The notes under the pieces: generated by a model
Database searches by the model: none
What the model was told of the DNA's origin: nothing
The model's input: the letters and a program-made list of their open reading frames with translations, nothing else
Assembly (NCBI RefSeq): GCF_007655135.1
Contig: NC_045129.1
Span: 27,811,391-27,875,390 of the forward strand
DNA from: Punica granatum
Lineage: Eukaryota; Streptophyta; Magnoliopsida; Myrtales; Lythraceae
Reading direction: 5' to 3'
Length of the DNA: 64,000 nt
Position numbers and translations under genes: made by a program
Part shown: positions 12,785-25,483 of the stretch, piece by piece
Layout of the letters: every line of letters begins with the position of its first letter
How positions within the stretch are numbered: position 1 is the stretch's first letter

Positions 12785-15700
12785 TATCAGCACTCCGTTT
12801 TGGATCACCAGTTCAAACAACAGTATCAACAGCAATTCAGGCCATGACTTGAGCATCAATACAAAAGATAGCTCAACAGAGCAGCAAATTGCTATTCATT
12901 CTCAAGTCAACAAAGACAAGCAGATGATTCAAGCACATGACAGAAGAACATACCGAATCATCCAGCGACATACAAAGCAAACAGAGGACCCAGACAGCAT
13001 TCAAATCAGAGTTTTCAGAATACAACTCGTACAATGCTATTTTCCGCTGGTTCGCTCGACCATAAGAAGATAGTTAATATTGGACTCCAAAAATCCATTG
13101 CGATGCCAAACAGATGAAAAGTGTCTTGAAACACATTTTGCAGATCATCTGCTCTATACGGAGCAATTTTCTGAATACGGACAACTTTTCAAGGGAAGTC
13201 CAAAAACGCCGGTTCATCTAAGGAAAGTTAATGCCCAATATTAGATACAGTCATACCACGCAATTCTACAGAGCATAAGCATTGCTTCAGATTGCTTCTT
13301 GGAAGTCACATAGACTACTCCAATGACTTCCGAGAAGCAGAACAAGCGTATCTTTCATCGGAAATACATAACCGGAGACTGATCTGACCAAATATCGGCG
13401 AACGAAATTAGCCATGCATTGCCCTGAAAACTACAACGGACAGACAAAATTGGGCAAATCGAACCGCAGAATCCCTTTTAGTTTCCCGAATGACCTCCGA
13501 AGAGCAGAAAAGACCGTTTTCAACGAAAATTCATAACCGGAGATCCCTTTAGCGGAAACTTGAGGCCGAATGGTTGGCCAACCCAGTGCTGCTTATCCCA
13601 AGGCTCAATGTGAAATCCTCAGACGAAATTGCACAATCTATCTAGGCCCTCAGAACAGTGCTTTTAGGGTCTCACTCAGATGCACTTTTTCAATCATTCG
13701 GGATCTGTTCTCAACGAATAGAGATCGCAGCGATCTCCGGATCATCTAAGCAACTCAGAAAGCATTCTGAGAAATCCAACTGCGGACTTAGGCTCGTTTG
13801 AACCGTTTTCGCGCGTACAATGACAATTCGACGTTCGTTTGAGCCACGAAGCTCGAACACCCGATCATTCGAGACCCGAACTTCACCCCGAATTTCCCTC
13901 AAGACTCGTGGGGCCCACGGATCAGCCCTAGCCTCTCTCTTTCGCCTTCATGGCCGAATTCTTCAAGGAGGAAGCCAACTTGCGTTTTGTCTTCCTTTTG
14001 AAAATATCATTCAATCAACCAAGTTTACACTCCAACTTCCCATCCATCTCCATTAATGCATTTTAACTCTTCTTCATCAATTCCATGGTTCAAATTCATC
14101 CTCATCTTCATTAGCAAACCGCCCAAGCCTAATCAAGAGGCTAATTACACTTTGTTTCATTAATCTTGTCATTAAGCTTGCCTATATATTGCATTATGGT
14201 CATTAGCGTAATCACACACCTCCATAAACTCTCTCTCTCTAGCATTTCTCACTCAAACAAATGCTCTCAACTCCCTTTAGCTTCAGCCCACCAAAACCAA
14301 GCCAAGAGCAAACTGAAAACCAAGTAAAACCCTTAAAACTTAAGTCGGAAATACGATGATCATCATCCCGGCTTAAAGCCAAATTTAACCAAACTTCATA
14401 TCCCACATGTTTTCAATCCCCTCAGTCCATTTCCAAAGTTAGATTTTTAGTTTGAAACCTCTAAGCCATAGAACCAGCTCAGTACAGAACCGAACTCAAT
14501 TTGGTCCAATTCAGGTCAGATTTTCCAACTCAGGTTTCTCACCTTTTCGGGTCGGTTTGAGCTGCCAAAACCCATCAACCACCTCCCTACACGAACCTAG
14601 GGTGTCTAGGAGTTGAGAGATCCCGGAGAAACCCGTTGGTTTTGATCCCGAATTCCTTGCATATCAAGTCGACCCGAGACTCTTTTCTTCAAACGACTGC
14701 CACAGTCACCTCCGGGGGTCTTTTAAGAGTCGGGAGCCATCGACCTTGCATCAAAATTTCATCGGGAGCCACCGTGGTGACGTCCGTCCCGAAAACTGCG
14801 TAGTCGGGTCTGTTTCTAGAAGTGCTCTGTTTTCCGTGATCTTTGTAGGGCTATACGGGTCAACCTGACAACTCTGAAATGAAACGACCACTACAGTCAA
14901 CTTCGGAGGTCTCTTAGGAGTCGAGAGCCACCGACCTTGCAGCAAAATACCATTGGGAGACTCCGGGAGAGCCGTTTCTTTACTGATTGCCAGTCGAGTC
15001 TGTTCTGGCCCGGTTGGGTCTGTTTCTGTTTTGCTGACCTGACTTTTCTCTTGATTTCCGAAAAATCTATGCGTTCTCTCCCCTCGAAATCACCGCAGGG
15101 ACGTTAAGCATAATCTTAGCTTTCCAGAACAGTTGAGCACTCTCCGAGAAGCCACTCGAGCTGTCCGAACCGATCCGTTTTCTCTCAGGTGCCCAGTCAG
15201 GTCGAAGAAGTTCCAGTTGGGTCTTTACTGCCATTCGGGTCTGTTCAAGCCAAAACAACCCAAACCCGACCTACAAACGATCCAACCCGACTTCTAACAG
15301 TCTCATCCCGTATCCTGGGACTAGGTATAACCATTCCCAATTTAGAAGAGCTAGGACTTTTAAATTTTTGTTGTGTTTATGGAGTTATAAGGGGTTTTAT
15401 TCATGATTTAATTCCAAAATTTAATTTTTATGCAACTTTCAAGTTATATTATGCATTTTTATCTTAGTAATGCGTGCTAGCATGTCGGGAAATGTTTAAA
15501 TCGAAGTTGATGAGACCGATTTAAACCCGAACGACCAAAGTAGCTCATGGGTTCCGTTTGAGGAAAGGTAACCATGGTTCCTTTTTGGTTCTTCGGGTTA
15601 TAACCGGTTTCCTTGCCCCGATTTGAGTTGTTTCCCGAATCTTTATGTTTTCCCGCATCCATGGAGCTGGTGTCGTTTTATCAATCCCATAAATAACGTG

Positions 15701-18088
15701 TTTGTGCATGTTTGTATGTTTAAATGCGTTTTCTAAACTCATGGTGATACCGGCTTTGTTAAATACGTGTTATTTACCGTGTTTCATGTTTGAGCATGCG
15801 AGAAATAGTCAAAATCGGGTTAAACAGACCGCTTGAATCCCGAAACGGGTCAAGGAAACCCACGGCTATTCCCAAGAGGAAAGAGCCGACGGTTCCTCGA
15901 CCTTATTCGGGTCAAGAACGGTCTCTTTACCTCGATGAAATCCATTTCTCGAATTTTGTGCAAAAATTGCAAATTTCAATATCATTGCAAATCCCGCATT
16001 AAAATTCCTTTCAAAATGTCATTTTCCAAACAAAATCCATGAATTCATGTATCGATGACTCTTTTGGAGCCATTTGGGTTCCGAGGGTATTTTGGTCATT
16101 TTGACCAAATTATCCTCAACCTTGCTGAATCCGTCTTGGTCGTCATGTCATGAATCGTTTTCATTAAATTAAGCTTTTTGGGTAATCAGACTTCATTCAG
16201 TGGATTAATTCATGATCTGTTTGATTGTCTGTAACCCGCACATTTACTGCATTCGGCAATAATTTACAAGTCATAAATCCACAAACGGGTTAATCGGGAT
16301 GCTCGCATGATTAAACCCACTTCACACTTATAAGTTTGCATGAATTGGCAATTAACTGATAACTCTCGTCGATGAGTTGTCAAATGACGTTAATGTCCTT
16401 TTCAAAACTTGTCTATTTCAAAACCCGAAACGCGCAGTTCGATGTAGCACGGACGTTTAGAAGGGACTTATGTGTCTCAACTTGAGTTTTTATCTGATTT
16501 CAGGTAACTCAGGTCAGGATAGAGAAGATCTTTCTAGATCACTTCCGGCCAGATCGACCGGTTCTTTGGCTTTTTCGGGGTTCTTACATAACCCTGGACG
16601 ATTTAAGGAATTGGTCGACATCAGCTACAGGTCAAGGTGGCCCGCACTGTGATGGTTACTTTTTATTAAAACAATTTTCAAATAAATGGCAAAAATCGTC
16701 TTTTCACAATTTAGCGACAGCCCTAGGGTTAGCTTGACGGAAACACTACGGTATCAGGATAAGAATAGGCTACCTGTTTAGGTGCAAGTTCATCTGCAAA
16801 GCCTTTTCTAATCCACTGATGAATTTCTATCATCCTATTGTAGACTCAGGTAACTAGAATGGTTATCTCTGTCACAAAACATGCAAAATACTGATTAACC
16901 TTTTACTCAACCTAACCAAACACTAGATAATGGTTAGGGGAACTTTAGGTTCCAAATGTAGAGTCAAAACACGAGTTTGGCTAATTCAGTGGAATTTCAG
17001 TGTCACAATACAAAACAAAATCTAAAAGCAATCCACACACAAAGGACCTGACCTAAGGCATCATGTCTGTCAAGTTCTTGAAATAGAGCCGAATACAAAA
17101 TGTTTTATACACGTTTGTCTGTTTAACATATGGCATTTGCTTGCAAAATACCCTTAGGTTAATAACTTGTTAATCCACGTAAACTCGGCAATAACAAACA
17201 AATTGTCTACAATCTGCATGTTGTTTGTTAATTTTCTACTCTTGTTTGTCCATGCGAGTCGAGCCCGACCCATAGGACGCATTGCACTTAGGGTTCAACG
17301 CCCTAACCATTAGTCACGGTGTCCAACGCCCTATTCACTGAGAGAGTATTTGAATTTTAGTTTTCGGTTTTTCCTGAACTCATGACGAGTCAGAGTGGAA
17401 TAATAACCGAACGCAAATTGACTGAGATTTGATCATTTGTAATTTGTATTTATTGTTTTTTCTGAGAGCATTGTAAGGATTTATTTTGTACATTCATTCT
17501 GTAAGAATCTCAGTCAGTGAGCAAACGGTCAGAGAGTCGAATCAATTGAATCGATCCAATACTTGCCCAGACAAAAGTAAACCCAATATCTCGCGGTTCT
17601 GGTTCACGCAGGAATTCAACCATCATGGTTTGATGAACTGTAACGTAAGATTGTGAACTGATTCCCCGACATACAGGTCTACTTCTCTCTTGGCTTTTTA
17701 ACTGACATCATTTGGTTCATCGAATTTTCGGTGTCAAACGTGCAAGCCGAGTGCAGCCTAATTTATGCCGTAAATGAAGTAAAACTTGCAAGCCTAGCAA
17801 ACCAGAGTACCAAAAGGGCGTGCGGGATATAGGCCTGCACGTAACATGAATCCCCGAACACGGACTTTCCGGTTCCGCACAGACCAATGCCTTAGCAAAA
17901 CTAGGTGTTTCATACCCCTAGACCCGGGTAACTTACCAGCCCTTGACTTTCGGGTCGTAAAATGGTAAGTGGCGACTCTTTCTCACTCGTGTCCGTCACA
18001 CTTCCTTGGGAAGGTGGACACTCCCAAGCCACGCGATCCAAAAGCGTGCATGCGGGCCCCGATAAGAGTTCACATTCGGGTCCGTACA
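12785..18088 (+). mobile_element. Solo LTR, Ogre/Tat-like lineage (5.3 kb)
   Basis: The start (TATCAGCACTCCGTTTTGG) matches the LTR start at 49494, both followed by a CATCAACAGCAATTC-type phrase. The last 1.1 kb matches the 3' part of the LTR at 19656-22677 (AATCCACACA, CATCATGTCTGTCAAG, CTAGACCCGGGTAACTTACC, GGAAGGTGGACACTCCCAAG) and ends GGGTCCGTACA. Target duplications are perfect: ATAAT at 12780-12784 and at 18089-18093. Neither primer site nor internal region adjoins, so this is a solo LTR. The start has TA for the usual TG, a mutation shared with the LTR at 19656. Open frames inside (such as around 15190-15470) show no domains. Confidence 0.85.
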
Positions 18089-18093
18089 ATAAT

Positions 18094-19528
18094 AATGGGT
18101 GTTTCATTCATGTCCGGAATATTCCCTTAATTAATATTATTTTACTTGAGAAAGAAAATATAGTGCAATGGTATATTCTTGGCTAATAACCTTGAAATTC
18201 CCTATTTCCGTCCTTCCTACATTGGCCTCCCTCAAAGTGGGAAGTTACGATTTTATATTTCCTCAAGTAAGTCCATATATATAGATTAGTCCCCGGATTT
18301 AATATTGTGACAATGGTTCCTAAAGTGATCGAGCAAGCAATTTTGAACCCCTTTAGAAGACACCTTTAGAACCACAAAGGAGACCATGCGTTCTTGGGAT
18401 CCGAAATATACTTGAGCAAGAAAGAATAATAATGTGGTCCTAAGCATGTCAACTAAAGTTCAGGAGGGTCAATTGTGAATAATGGGATGGGACCTCAGAA
18501 TGAGATCCTACATGAACTCAATCTACTTTTCAACACCAAATTCAACTCAAGTGGCCGTCAATTTCATGACGTGCAGCGAATTTAAGGCAATGATATATTT
18601 ATTTATTTATATATTTATTTTGGATTACAAGCTAGGCCAAAAGGCATATATAGTAGATGATTGAGACAGAAAAACTAAAGGGGCGCAGAAAAATGTCACT
18701 GATGATCGATGAGATTCAAACTCTCTGTTCGTTTTGGAACTTTCGAGTTTAAAGACGGTATATTTTGTACAAAACTATTGGATATTCAATCCTACCATAG
18801 AAATGTGGGTTTCAGCAAGGTTAAATAGAAACTATTCAACTAGAGAAGTTTTAATACTTCAGTTAGAAATTCTACGCAATATATAAATGCAAAAGAGGCC
18901 ATAAAAAACCTGCTTACTCAGGTCATCATTAAGATAAAAGCTAGCTTAAGATAATGTGGCCGAGGCTTGTCTTTGTAGTGGACTTTTGGGTTTAGTGCCA
19001 AGTGGGCCTGAGAAACCCATAGAGAGTCCAAGAGGGGCAACACTAGGTGCGGCCCAGTCCGCCTGGCATACTAAGATTGCGTTTGGATTGAGAGTTGAGT
19101 TGAGTTGAGTTTTGATTTTAATTGGTTTGTAATGATTATATTGTTGAATTATGAGAAAAAGTGTGAAAAAGTAATAAATAATTAAGAAAAAATAATGATT
19201 AAGTAATGATTGTGTTGTTGAATTGTGAAAAAGTAATGAATAGTTGAGAGAATTTAATATTAAAAATTGAATTGAATGGTTAAAAAAATTTTAAAAATAA
19301 AAAAAGTAATGATTGTGATGTTGAATTGAAGATAAGTGGAGTTGAGCTGAATATTATTGGGAAAACAAACACATTGCTTAGCTTGGTGAGCGAGCGGGAA
19401 ATATCGGATTTCCCTAATTACTGATTTACGAGATCCATATGATAAACCAAATCTCTCAAATAGGTAACAAGATTTTGTCTATGATTTGTCATAAATATTT
19501 AGGTACATTCTACAATTTTCTATGATTT
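18094..19528. other. No recognised gene; possible Tourist-like MITE near its end
   Basis: Mostly AT-rich. Between about 19075 and 19375 a stretch opens with GCGTTTGGATTGAGAGTTGAG and closes with CTCAACTC-like inverted sequence and CAAACACAT, the shape of a PIF-type MITE. I could not fix ends or a 3-bp duplication. Confidence 0.4.
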
Positions 19529-19659
19529 GATAGACCTGGTGGATTGGTTTGGGACATCACCCCGATCTCCCCTTTTGCAATTGGTTCGAACTTGAGGATT
19601 TGTCGTCATTAACACTCACGAGGATTGCATGTGGACCAAACCAATCCACCAGGTCTATC
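19529..19659. repeat. 22-bp perfect inverted repeat at the 5' LTR junction
   Basis: GATAGACCTGGTGGATTGG... at 19529-19550 is the exact reverse complement of 19638-19659, with 87 bases between. The right arm overlaps the target duplication AGGTC (19651-19655) and the first four bases of the 5' LTR. DNA here could form a hairpin. Confidence 0.85.
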
Positions 19660-22600
19660 AGCACCCAATTTTGGTCCATCGGCTCCAGAGGGGCAAAATT
19701 ATCAGTTTCCAATTTATCACTTTTTTAAAAAAAAATTTATAATAATAATAATAAATAAATAAATAAGAAAAGAAAAATTTCGGGCAGGGCCGGGCAGCGT
19801 TGACCAGTTGCCCGTGACCCGCCAGCCCTAATTAAAAAAAAAAAAGGGTTCGGGCAGGCCGGGCAGCGCTCACCGGCTGCCCGCGATCCCCACCGGCCCA
19901 GAACCCCTAAAATCGCGGTTTCCGCGATTTTCTCCAAAATCGGTCGAAATCTTAACGGAAAAGGGGAAGAAATTGCAATTAAATGGACAGAAATACAATT
20001 CGAGTGGGGAGGAACAAAGCCCAGTGAGAAAAAACGGGAAATTTGCCCTAGTTTCGAAGAATTTTGAAATCGGTGGAATTCGGGAACCGTCGCCGGAAAA
20101 TCGAAAAATTCCCCTGATTCCGACTGCTTAAACTCCGGTGAGGCCCAGATCGGCCACGGCGAGGCGTCGGCGGCGTCCAGAACCGTCACCGGCGTCCATT
20201 CCGGCCCTCACTGCGGCGTCCAGGGGCGAGAACCGCCACCCACAGCGCCGCTGCCGCCGTTCCAGGCGACCCCGACTGCCCGCCGGCTAACGGGCCTCGG
20301 CCCATTTCTCTTTCTTCGCAGGCTCGACCCAACACGCTCCAGTCCGGCCCAGCGCTCTTCCAGGCGGTTTCTCCTTCGGGCGGGCGATCTGATCCGACCC
20401 GATCCATCCGACGATTTTTTAAAATTTAATTTAATTTATTTTTACAGAGAAGCCCCTCAACTTTCCGGATTAGGTAAATTCTCGACTTAGTGGCATGATT
20501 AGGGCTCCTTTCCTGAATATTATTGCTTGCTTGATGGATATAATGTGAAATGAGTGTTCTTGGGTCGCGTGGGTGATCGGATTTATCCCGAACTCGAATT
20601 TACGAACTTTAAGTTTTGTCACATTTCAGTCCAGAGGACGTATTTTATTTTTTTAAGATCTGCCCGAATATCAAAATTATTTTCAATCAAGCCCCGGTCA
20701 TTTTAATTTTTTTCCAATCAGTCCTTGGATTTTCCAGAATTTTTCCAAGAATCCCAAAGAACTTTCCAAATTGTTTCAGTTTAGTCCCGGGACCATTTTT
20801 CACCCTTTTCAGATCTGCCCCGAATTTCAAAAATTCTTTTCAATCAAGTCCCAGTCATTTTACTATTTTCCAATCAGTCCTGGAATTCCCAGAATTTTTC
20901 AAGCATCCCAAGGAACTTTCCAAGTTGTTTCAGTTTAGACCTGGGGCCTTTTTTTGTTTTCAGATCAGTCCAGATTTTCAAATTCATTTCAAATAAGTCC
21001 TAGGACATTTTCAGTAATTTTTACATAGTCCCCAATTGTTTTAGAATTTTCAAATCAGTCCCCAATTTCTTCAGAATTTTCAAATCAGTCCCTAATTTTT
21101 TCAGAATTTTCAAATCAGTCCTTGCTCTTTTAAAATCGTTCAATTCAGTCCCTTGGACATTATCTAAAAATATCAAACCCTTTTCTACTTGGATCACCCA
21201 CCGACAACGTATGTGCCCCATTTAAATATTTTATTTTTGTAATTATATACAATGTGACCATGTCGGAAATTAGAGTTTATCGGGCGATCAACTAATGGCT
21301 ATCTTGATGACTCGAAATCCGTAGACTAAAGCATTCGGCAAATTTCTAATTAACCTAAAATTCTACATACGGGATAATCGGGACGTTAAATTTGGCTAAA
21401 TTAAATCACTCGTCTCTTTAAAATGAATTGTACGAACCGATTAATAATCTATAATCGCGTCGACAGTTCAAGAACTGTTAGTCACTCCCTTTTTAAATTC
21501 ACAATTTCAAAAGCATTGAAATGCGTGCTACGTGGTCTTGATTTTTTTTATACACACACATATTTTTAGATTCAAGGGGGATGACTATCGGTTCTTGTCC
21601 TGTCGTCACTCTAGTATAGGTTTGTGTTTAGAGCGGGTTAAAACATGAGAAAACAAATTAATCACAAACTCGGCTTAATCAAACATGGGCAAATAGTCAA
21701 GTAGAGGGTTAGGTTTTGGGTTTTAGGTGAAAATACTCTTAATCTGTAAAAGTCATATTGTCACGATACAGAATAATCTAAAAACAATCCACACATTCGA
21801 GACTTGACTATGGACATCACGTCTGTCGGGTCCGTTAAAATAATGCCGAATGCTACATACCCTATCCATCACCTCTTTTGTTTGTTTTAAGGTAGGATTT
21901 GTATGCCAAGATACATCGGTTAATAATCAGTTAATTCACGTAAATTCGGCGATAGCAAAACCCCATTGTTTGTTTATTTGAGCTTGCTTGTTACATCTTT
22001 TGCACTTGATTGTTATGCGGATCGAGCCCGATCCTTTAGGACTCGATTCACACTGGGTCCAACGCTCATAACTGTCGATCACGGGGTCCAATACCCCCCC
22101 ATACATCAAGTGCGCATTTAATTTAATTTTCGGTCTTTTCCAAAACTATATGGTGAGCATGAGTGAAATCATGGCCGAATGCGAACCGACCGGGATTTAG
22201 TCATTATAGTTTGCCTTTTATTTATTTGAGAGAACAATGTAAGGTTTTATATTATACATATATTCATGTAAAATCCCGGTCGGAGAGTGGACGGTTAGAG
22301 TATTTCTTCGAATTTACGGTGTCAAAACGCATAAGATAAGCGGAAATTAATTAAGCAGTAATTAAATTAAAAATGGCAAGCCTAGACAAGCTAGAGTACC
22401 GAAAGGGCGTGTGGGATATAGGCCCACACGTAATAGAACCCCCGAATTCGGAATTTTCGGTTCCGTACAGACCATTGCCTTAGCATTTTAGATGTACCCC
22501 GTACCCCTAGACCTGGGTAACTTGCCGGCCCTCGACCTTTGAGTCATAAAATGGCAAGTGGCGACTCCTTCTCACGTGCGTCCGTCGCGCGTCCCCGGGA

Positions 22601-22677
22601 AGGTGGACACTCCCAAGCCACGTTGCATTTAGGCTCGCGCATGCGAGCCCCAACGAGACGAAATTCGGGTGCGCACA
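19656..22677 (+). repeat. 5' LTR of the Ogre-like element
   Basis: It aligns with 37359-40378 end to end with scattered mismatches and small indels. It starts TATCAGCACCC (the 3' LTR has the canonical TGTTAGCACCC) and ends GGTGCGCACA. The GC-rich part near 19790-20410 gives open frames on the minus strand that repeat in the 3' LTR and look non-coding. Confidence 0.92.
21031..21120 (+). repeat. 30-bp tandem repeat in the LTR, three copies
   Basis: Units of the type TCAGAATTTTCAAATCAGTC recur every 30 bases. The 3' LTR has only two such units (about 38764-38825), so copy number has changed in one LTR since insertion. Confidence 0.8.
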
Positions 22678-22680
22678 GCT

Positions 22681-22699
22681 TGGCGACTCTGCTGGGGAC
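22681..22699 (+). other. Primer binding site, tRNA-Arg type
   Basis: TGGCGACTCTGCTGGGGAC lies three bases after the 5' LTR. The form TGGCGACTCCGCTGGGGA complements the 3' end of a plant tRNA-Arg and is the primer site used by Ogre elements; one base differs here. The tRNA match is from memory. Confidence 0.75.
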
Positions 22700-23256
22700 A
22701 CTTAGAAGGTTCGGGCTCATTCCCGCTTTCTTTGTTTGCTTGTTTATTTATTGCTTTCCGTAATTTCCCGCTTATCTACTTTACGCACTTTTATTTCTCG
22801 CACGCACATTGCATATCATACTAGATTCAGGTACCTACGGGTCGCGTCCCACGACCGATTTTAGGAAACACAGGTTAGATAGGGGGTTTCGAGTAAGGGT
22901 ACGTCGCACGGTTGGACCGTCGATTAGGCCCCCAAAGATCCCCGCCCGATTTCAAGGAATTGACACCCTTGAGTCGGGAGCCCCCATCCTTACGTAGCAC
23001 GGTCCCTGTAGTACTAAAACCATGCATTCTGCCGGAGCTCCACGCCATCCTCCAACTCGACTCCAACAACAGTCCTTGGGTAGGCCTACGCGCCAATTTA
23101 AATCTTTTCTGTTCTTGAGAGAGATCAACGATATATACTATTCATTAAGCCGTTGGCATTTTATTTTTTTACTTGCATGCATCATCCAATTTCAAAATTA
23201 TGGTGTCATTTGTATTGACTAGTCTTAAGTCGATTTTCCTTTCATCTTGGTAAGGG
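22700..23256 (+). other. Untranslated leader of the Ogre-like element
   Basis: It lies between the primer site and the first ATG of the internal ORF. No conserved open frame or site was recognised. Confidence 0.55.
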
Positions 23257-24739
23257 ATGTCATGCCCGATCTCCTGCCCGCGCATCAACAGAGTCACACC
23301 ACCGCTCGAGGAGATTACCCGTATATTGAGAGCATTACGCCCAGTCGAAGGCCGTTACATCTCTGCGTTCGTAAGGGATATCCCTTTGCTGGCTACTCGG
23401 CAAGTTGATTGGAATTTCCTCGAAGCTGCCATCGCATTCTGGAACCCAAGTCGCGCCGTCTTCGACATACAGGATACTGAGCTCACGCCAACCATCGAGG
23501 AGTACCGGACACTCATCGGTCGAACCGCAGTTGTCCACGGCATTGTAGAACCCAACTTCCACACCGCCCGATCAACCCTAGTCTCACGCCTACTCAGGGT
23601 TCCTACGACTCGTTTGAATGCTGAACTCGCATACTCCGGCAGCACGGAGATTGCAATCGAGAAACTCCTCTTTTTTATTGAGTCCCGAGCACATAGGGTC
23701 CAAGGGGATTTTCTTCGAAAGCATTTATGTCATGCTGTTCTATTGCTAATCTTTGGGACCCTCTTATTTCCTCGCTCGCATAGTCTTATCGATGCGGCCT
23801 TGGCCAGCGTTGTCCTCCAAGTGGTCGGAGGGCTTGGTTATGAGGTAGCACTCGTGGCTGAGACCATCCGGTCCCTCAACCGCGTCTTGAGAACATGCGA
23901 CCGAAGGATAAGAGGATCCCCTATGCTTTTATAAATTTGGCTCCAAAGTCACGCAAACCCTCTGCGTTTGGTGCGCTCGATTATGTATTTTAATGGTCAA
24001 TTATTTCTCGATTGCTACCCCTCCTGCGTGTGGAAGGACGCAAGGTCTCTGAGTGGATCAAAATTTTTCGTGAAATAGCACCAAGGGGCTTCAAGTGGCG
24101 TGCCGCGTGGATGCCACCCGGACCCATGGCCTTTAGGTGTCCTGATTTTTATGGAGTCCCACTCATGAGTCATGCGGGGTCCACCACTTATTTTCTGGTG
24201 CGAGTAGTAAGGCAGCTCGGTGGCTTACAGACGGTCCCCGAGGATACGGCGCGAACTAGATTTGAACATACTTGGCGGGAGGATCAGACACCCGCAGATC
24301 GCCAAAGTAACGTCGAACAGATCCTGGATGCGTGGCGAACTGTGATTACCGAGCGTCCATACTTCCCCGAGCATCCGACCCTTGATGAGTGGGATTTCCA
24401 GGCTACAGAAGAATACATCATTCGCTTCTACAGATGGGGTCCAGCAGGACACGAAGATCTCGTCAACTCTCCGCGAGTCGGAGATGGCGGGTCACCCGGC
24501 GTAACTCCCAGTTCGTATATGGTCATCCAAGCCGAGCTCACTCATCTTAGAGCCGAAAAGATCGTCTTCGTCGAGAAGTCGCAGAGAAGGACAAGCAGCT
24601 TGTTGATCAGCGCCAACTACAGAGAGAGCTCGCCCAGGCCCGTGCCGAGCTACAGAGGAGCGATCAGGGATTGGCACGAGCAAACGCCGCTTTGGAGAGG
24701 TCTAGGAAAAGGGCTCGCGGGGGTCCATATACACCCTAG
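23257..24739 (+). pseudogene. DUF7745-like (plant mobile domain-type) retroelement ORF, broken
   Basis: The first segment (23257-23934, 225 residues) has the family core: WNFLEAAIAFWNP, then ELTPTIEEYRTLIG, then LLIFGTLLFPRSHSLIDAAL and VALVAETIRSLNRVL. A TAA at 23932-23934 falls inside a conserved block where related copies read a glutamine. Homology resumes after a frame change (about 24000-24560) with GRKVSEWIKIF, FKWRAAWMPPGP and LVRVVRQLGGLQTVPED. A second frameshift near 24559 leads to a charged, coiled-coil-like tail (EVAEKDKQLVDQRQLQREL) ending at TAG 24737-24739. So there is one stop and two frame changes. Such ORFs occur upstream of or in place of gag in plant Tat/Ogre-type elements and their function is unknown. 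The family assignment is from remembered motifs. Confidence 0.75.
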
Positions 24740-25483
24740 GATAGACACCCCCGCTAGACCCTCGAACTAGGACTTTCCATGACGATGGTTGCTTGCTCCC
24801 CGAGCGCAGTGGAAAATCGACTTAGGACTTCAATTCCAAAACTTGCATTGTACTTTTAACCGTCCTAGTCAATATGAATGACCGCATTAGTATTTTCAAA
24901 ACTCATGCATCGCATGTATTCTGTTTATTTATTATTTTGCAGCTACCACGCATTCCCACATGACAGGTGAGTCGTGCCAAATTTCGCTAGTAGACAACCT
25001 ACAGTCTTCACCATTCCTCTATGCCTCCACGTGTTCCAACACGTTTCTTGGCCTGTTCTCTACACCTCCCTCAATGCAACAGAGCGCGTCACTAGACGTC
25101 GTGCGAGCACATCACTCCCTGCCCGTGCCGAATTTTCAGCATACGTCCCTCGATGCGCTCGCACGACGCCCACCAGGTCAGTTCGCTTCCCTACACTCTT
25201 GCATTGAAATCCTGAACAGTTTATGCTCTTTCATTGTTTTCTTTTCCCATTGCAGGAAATTCCCAACAAGAACACAGCCTGAATACTGAGCGACCACAAT
25301 TGAGACAACAAACGTCTCTTATCCAGCTCCTTGGGATTTCAACACTAAGTCCCCATCCTTGCTCCACAAAGCAAGACAGCAAGAAAAATCAGAGTCACCG
25401 CTTTGCAGTGCCCTGCACTTTTCCTCAGCATTGACCTTTGCTTTTGCATCTCTTGCACTTTCTTATCGAGCACGCATTTACTG
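24740..25483 (+). other. Internal region, no recognised domain; intron-like signals
   Basis: TTATTTTGCAG at about 24942-24952 looks like a splice acceptor and ACAG/GTGAGT at about 24962-24971 like a donor. A second acceptor-like CCATTGCAG precedes 25257. Ogre elements are known to splice, so remnants of splice structure are plausible. No coding motif is visible between them. Confidence 0.35.

Noticed and set aside
19737..20407. Minus-strand open frames of 150 and 73 codons
   Set aside because: They sit in the GC-rich part of an LTR and recur in the paired LTR; no motif is present.
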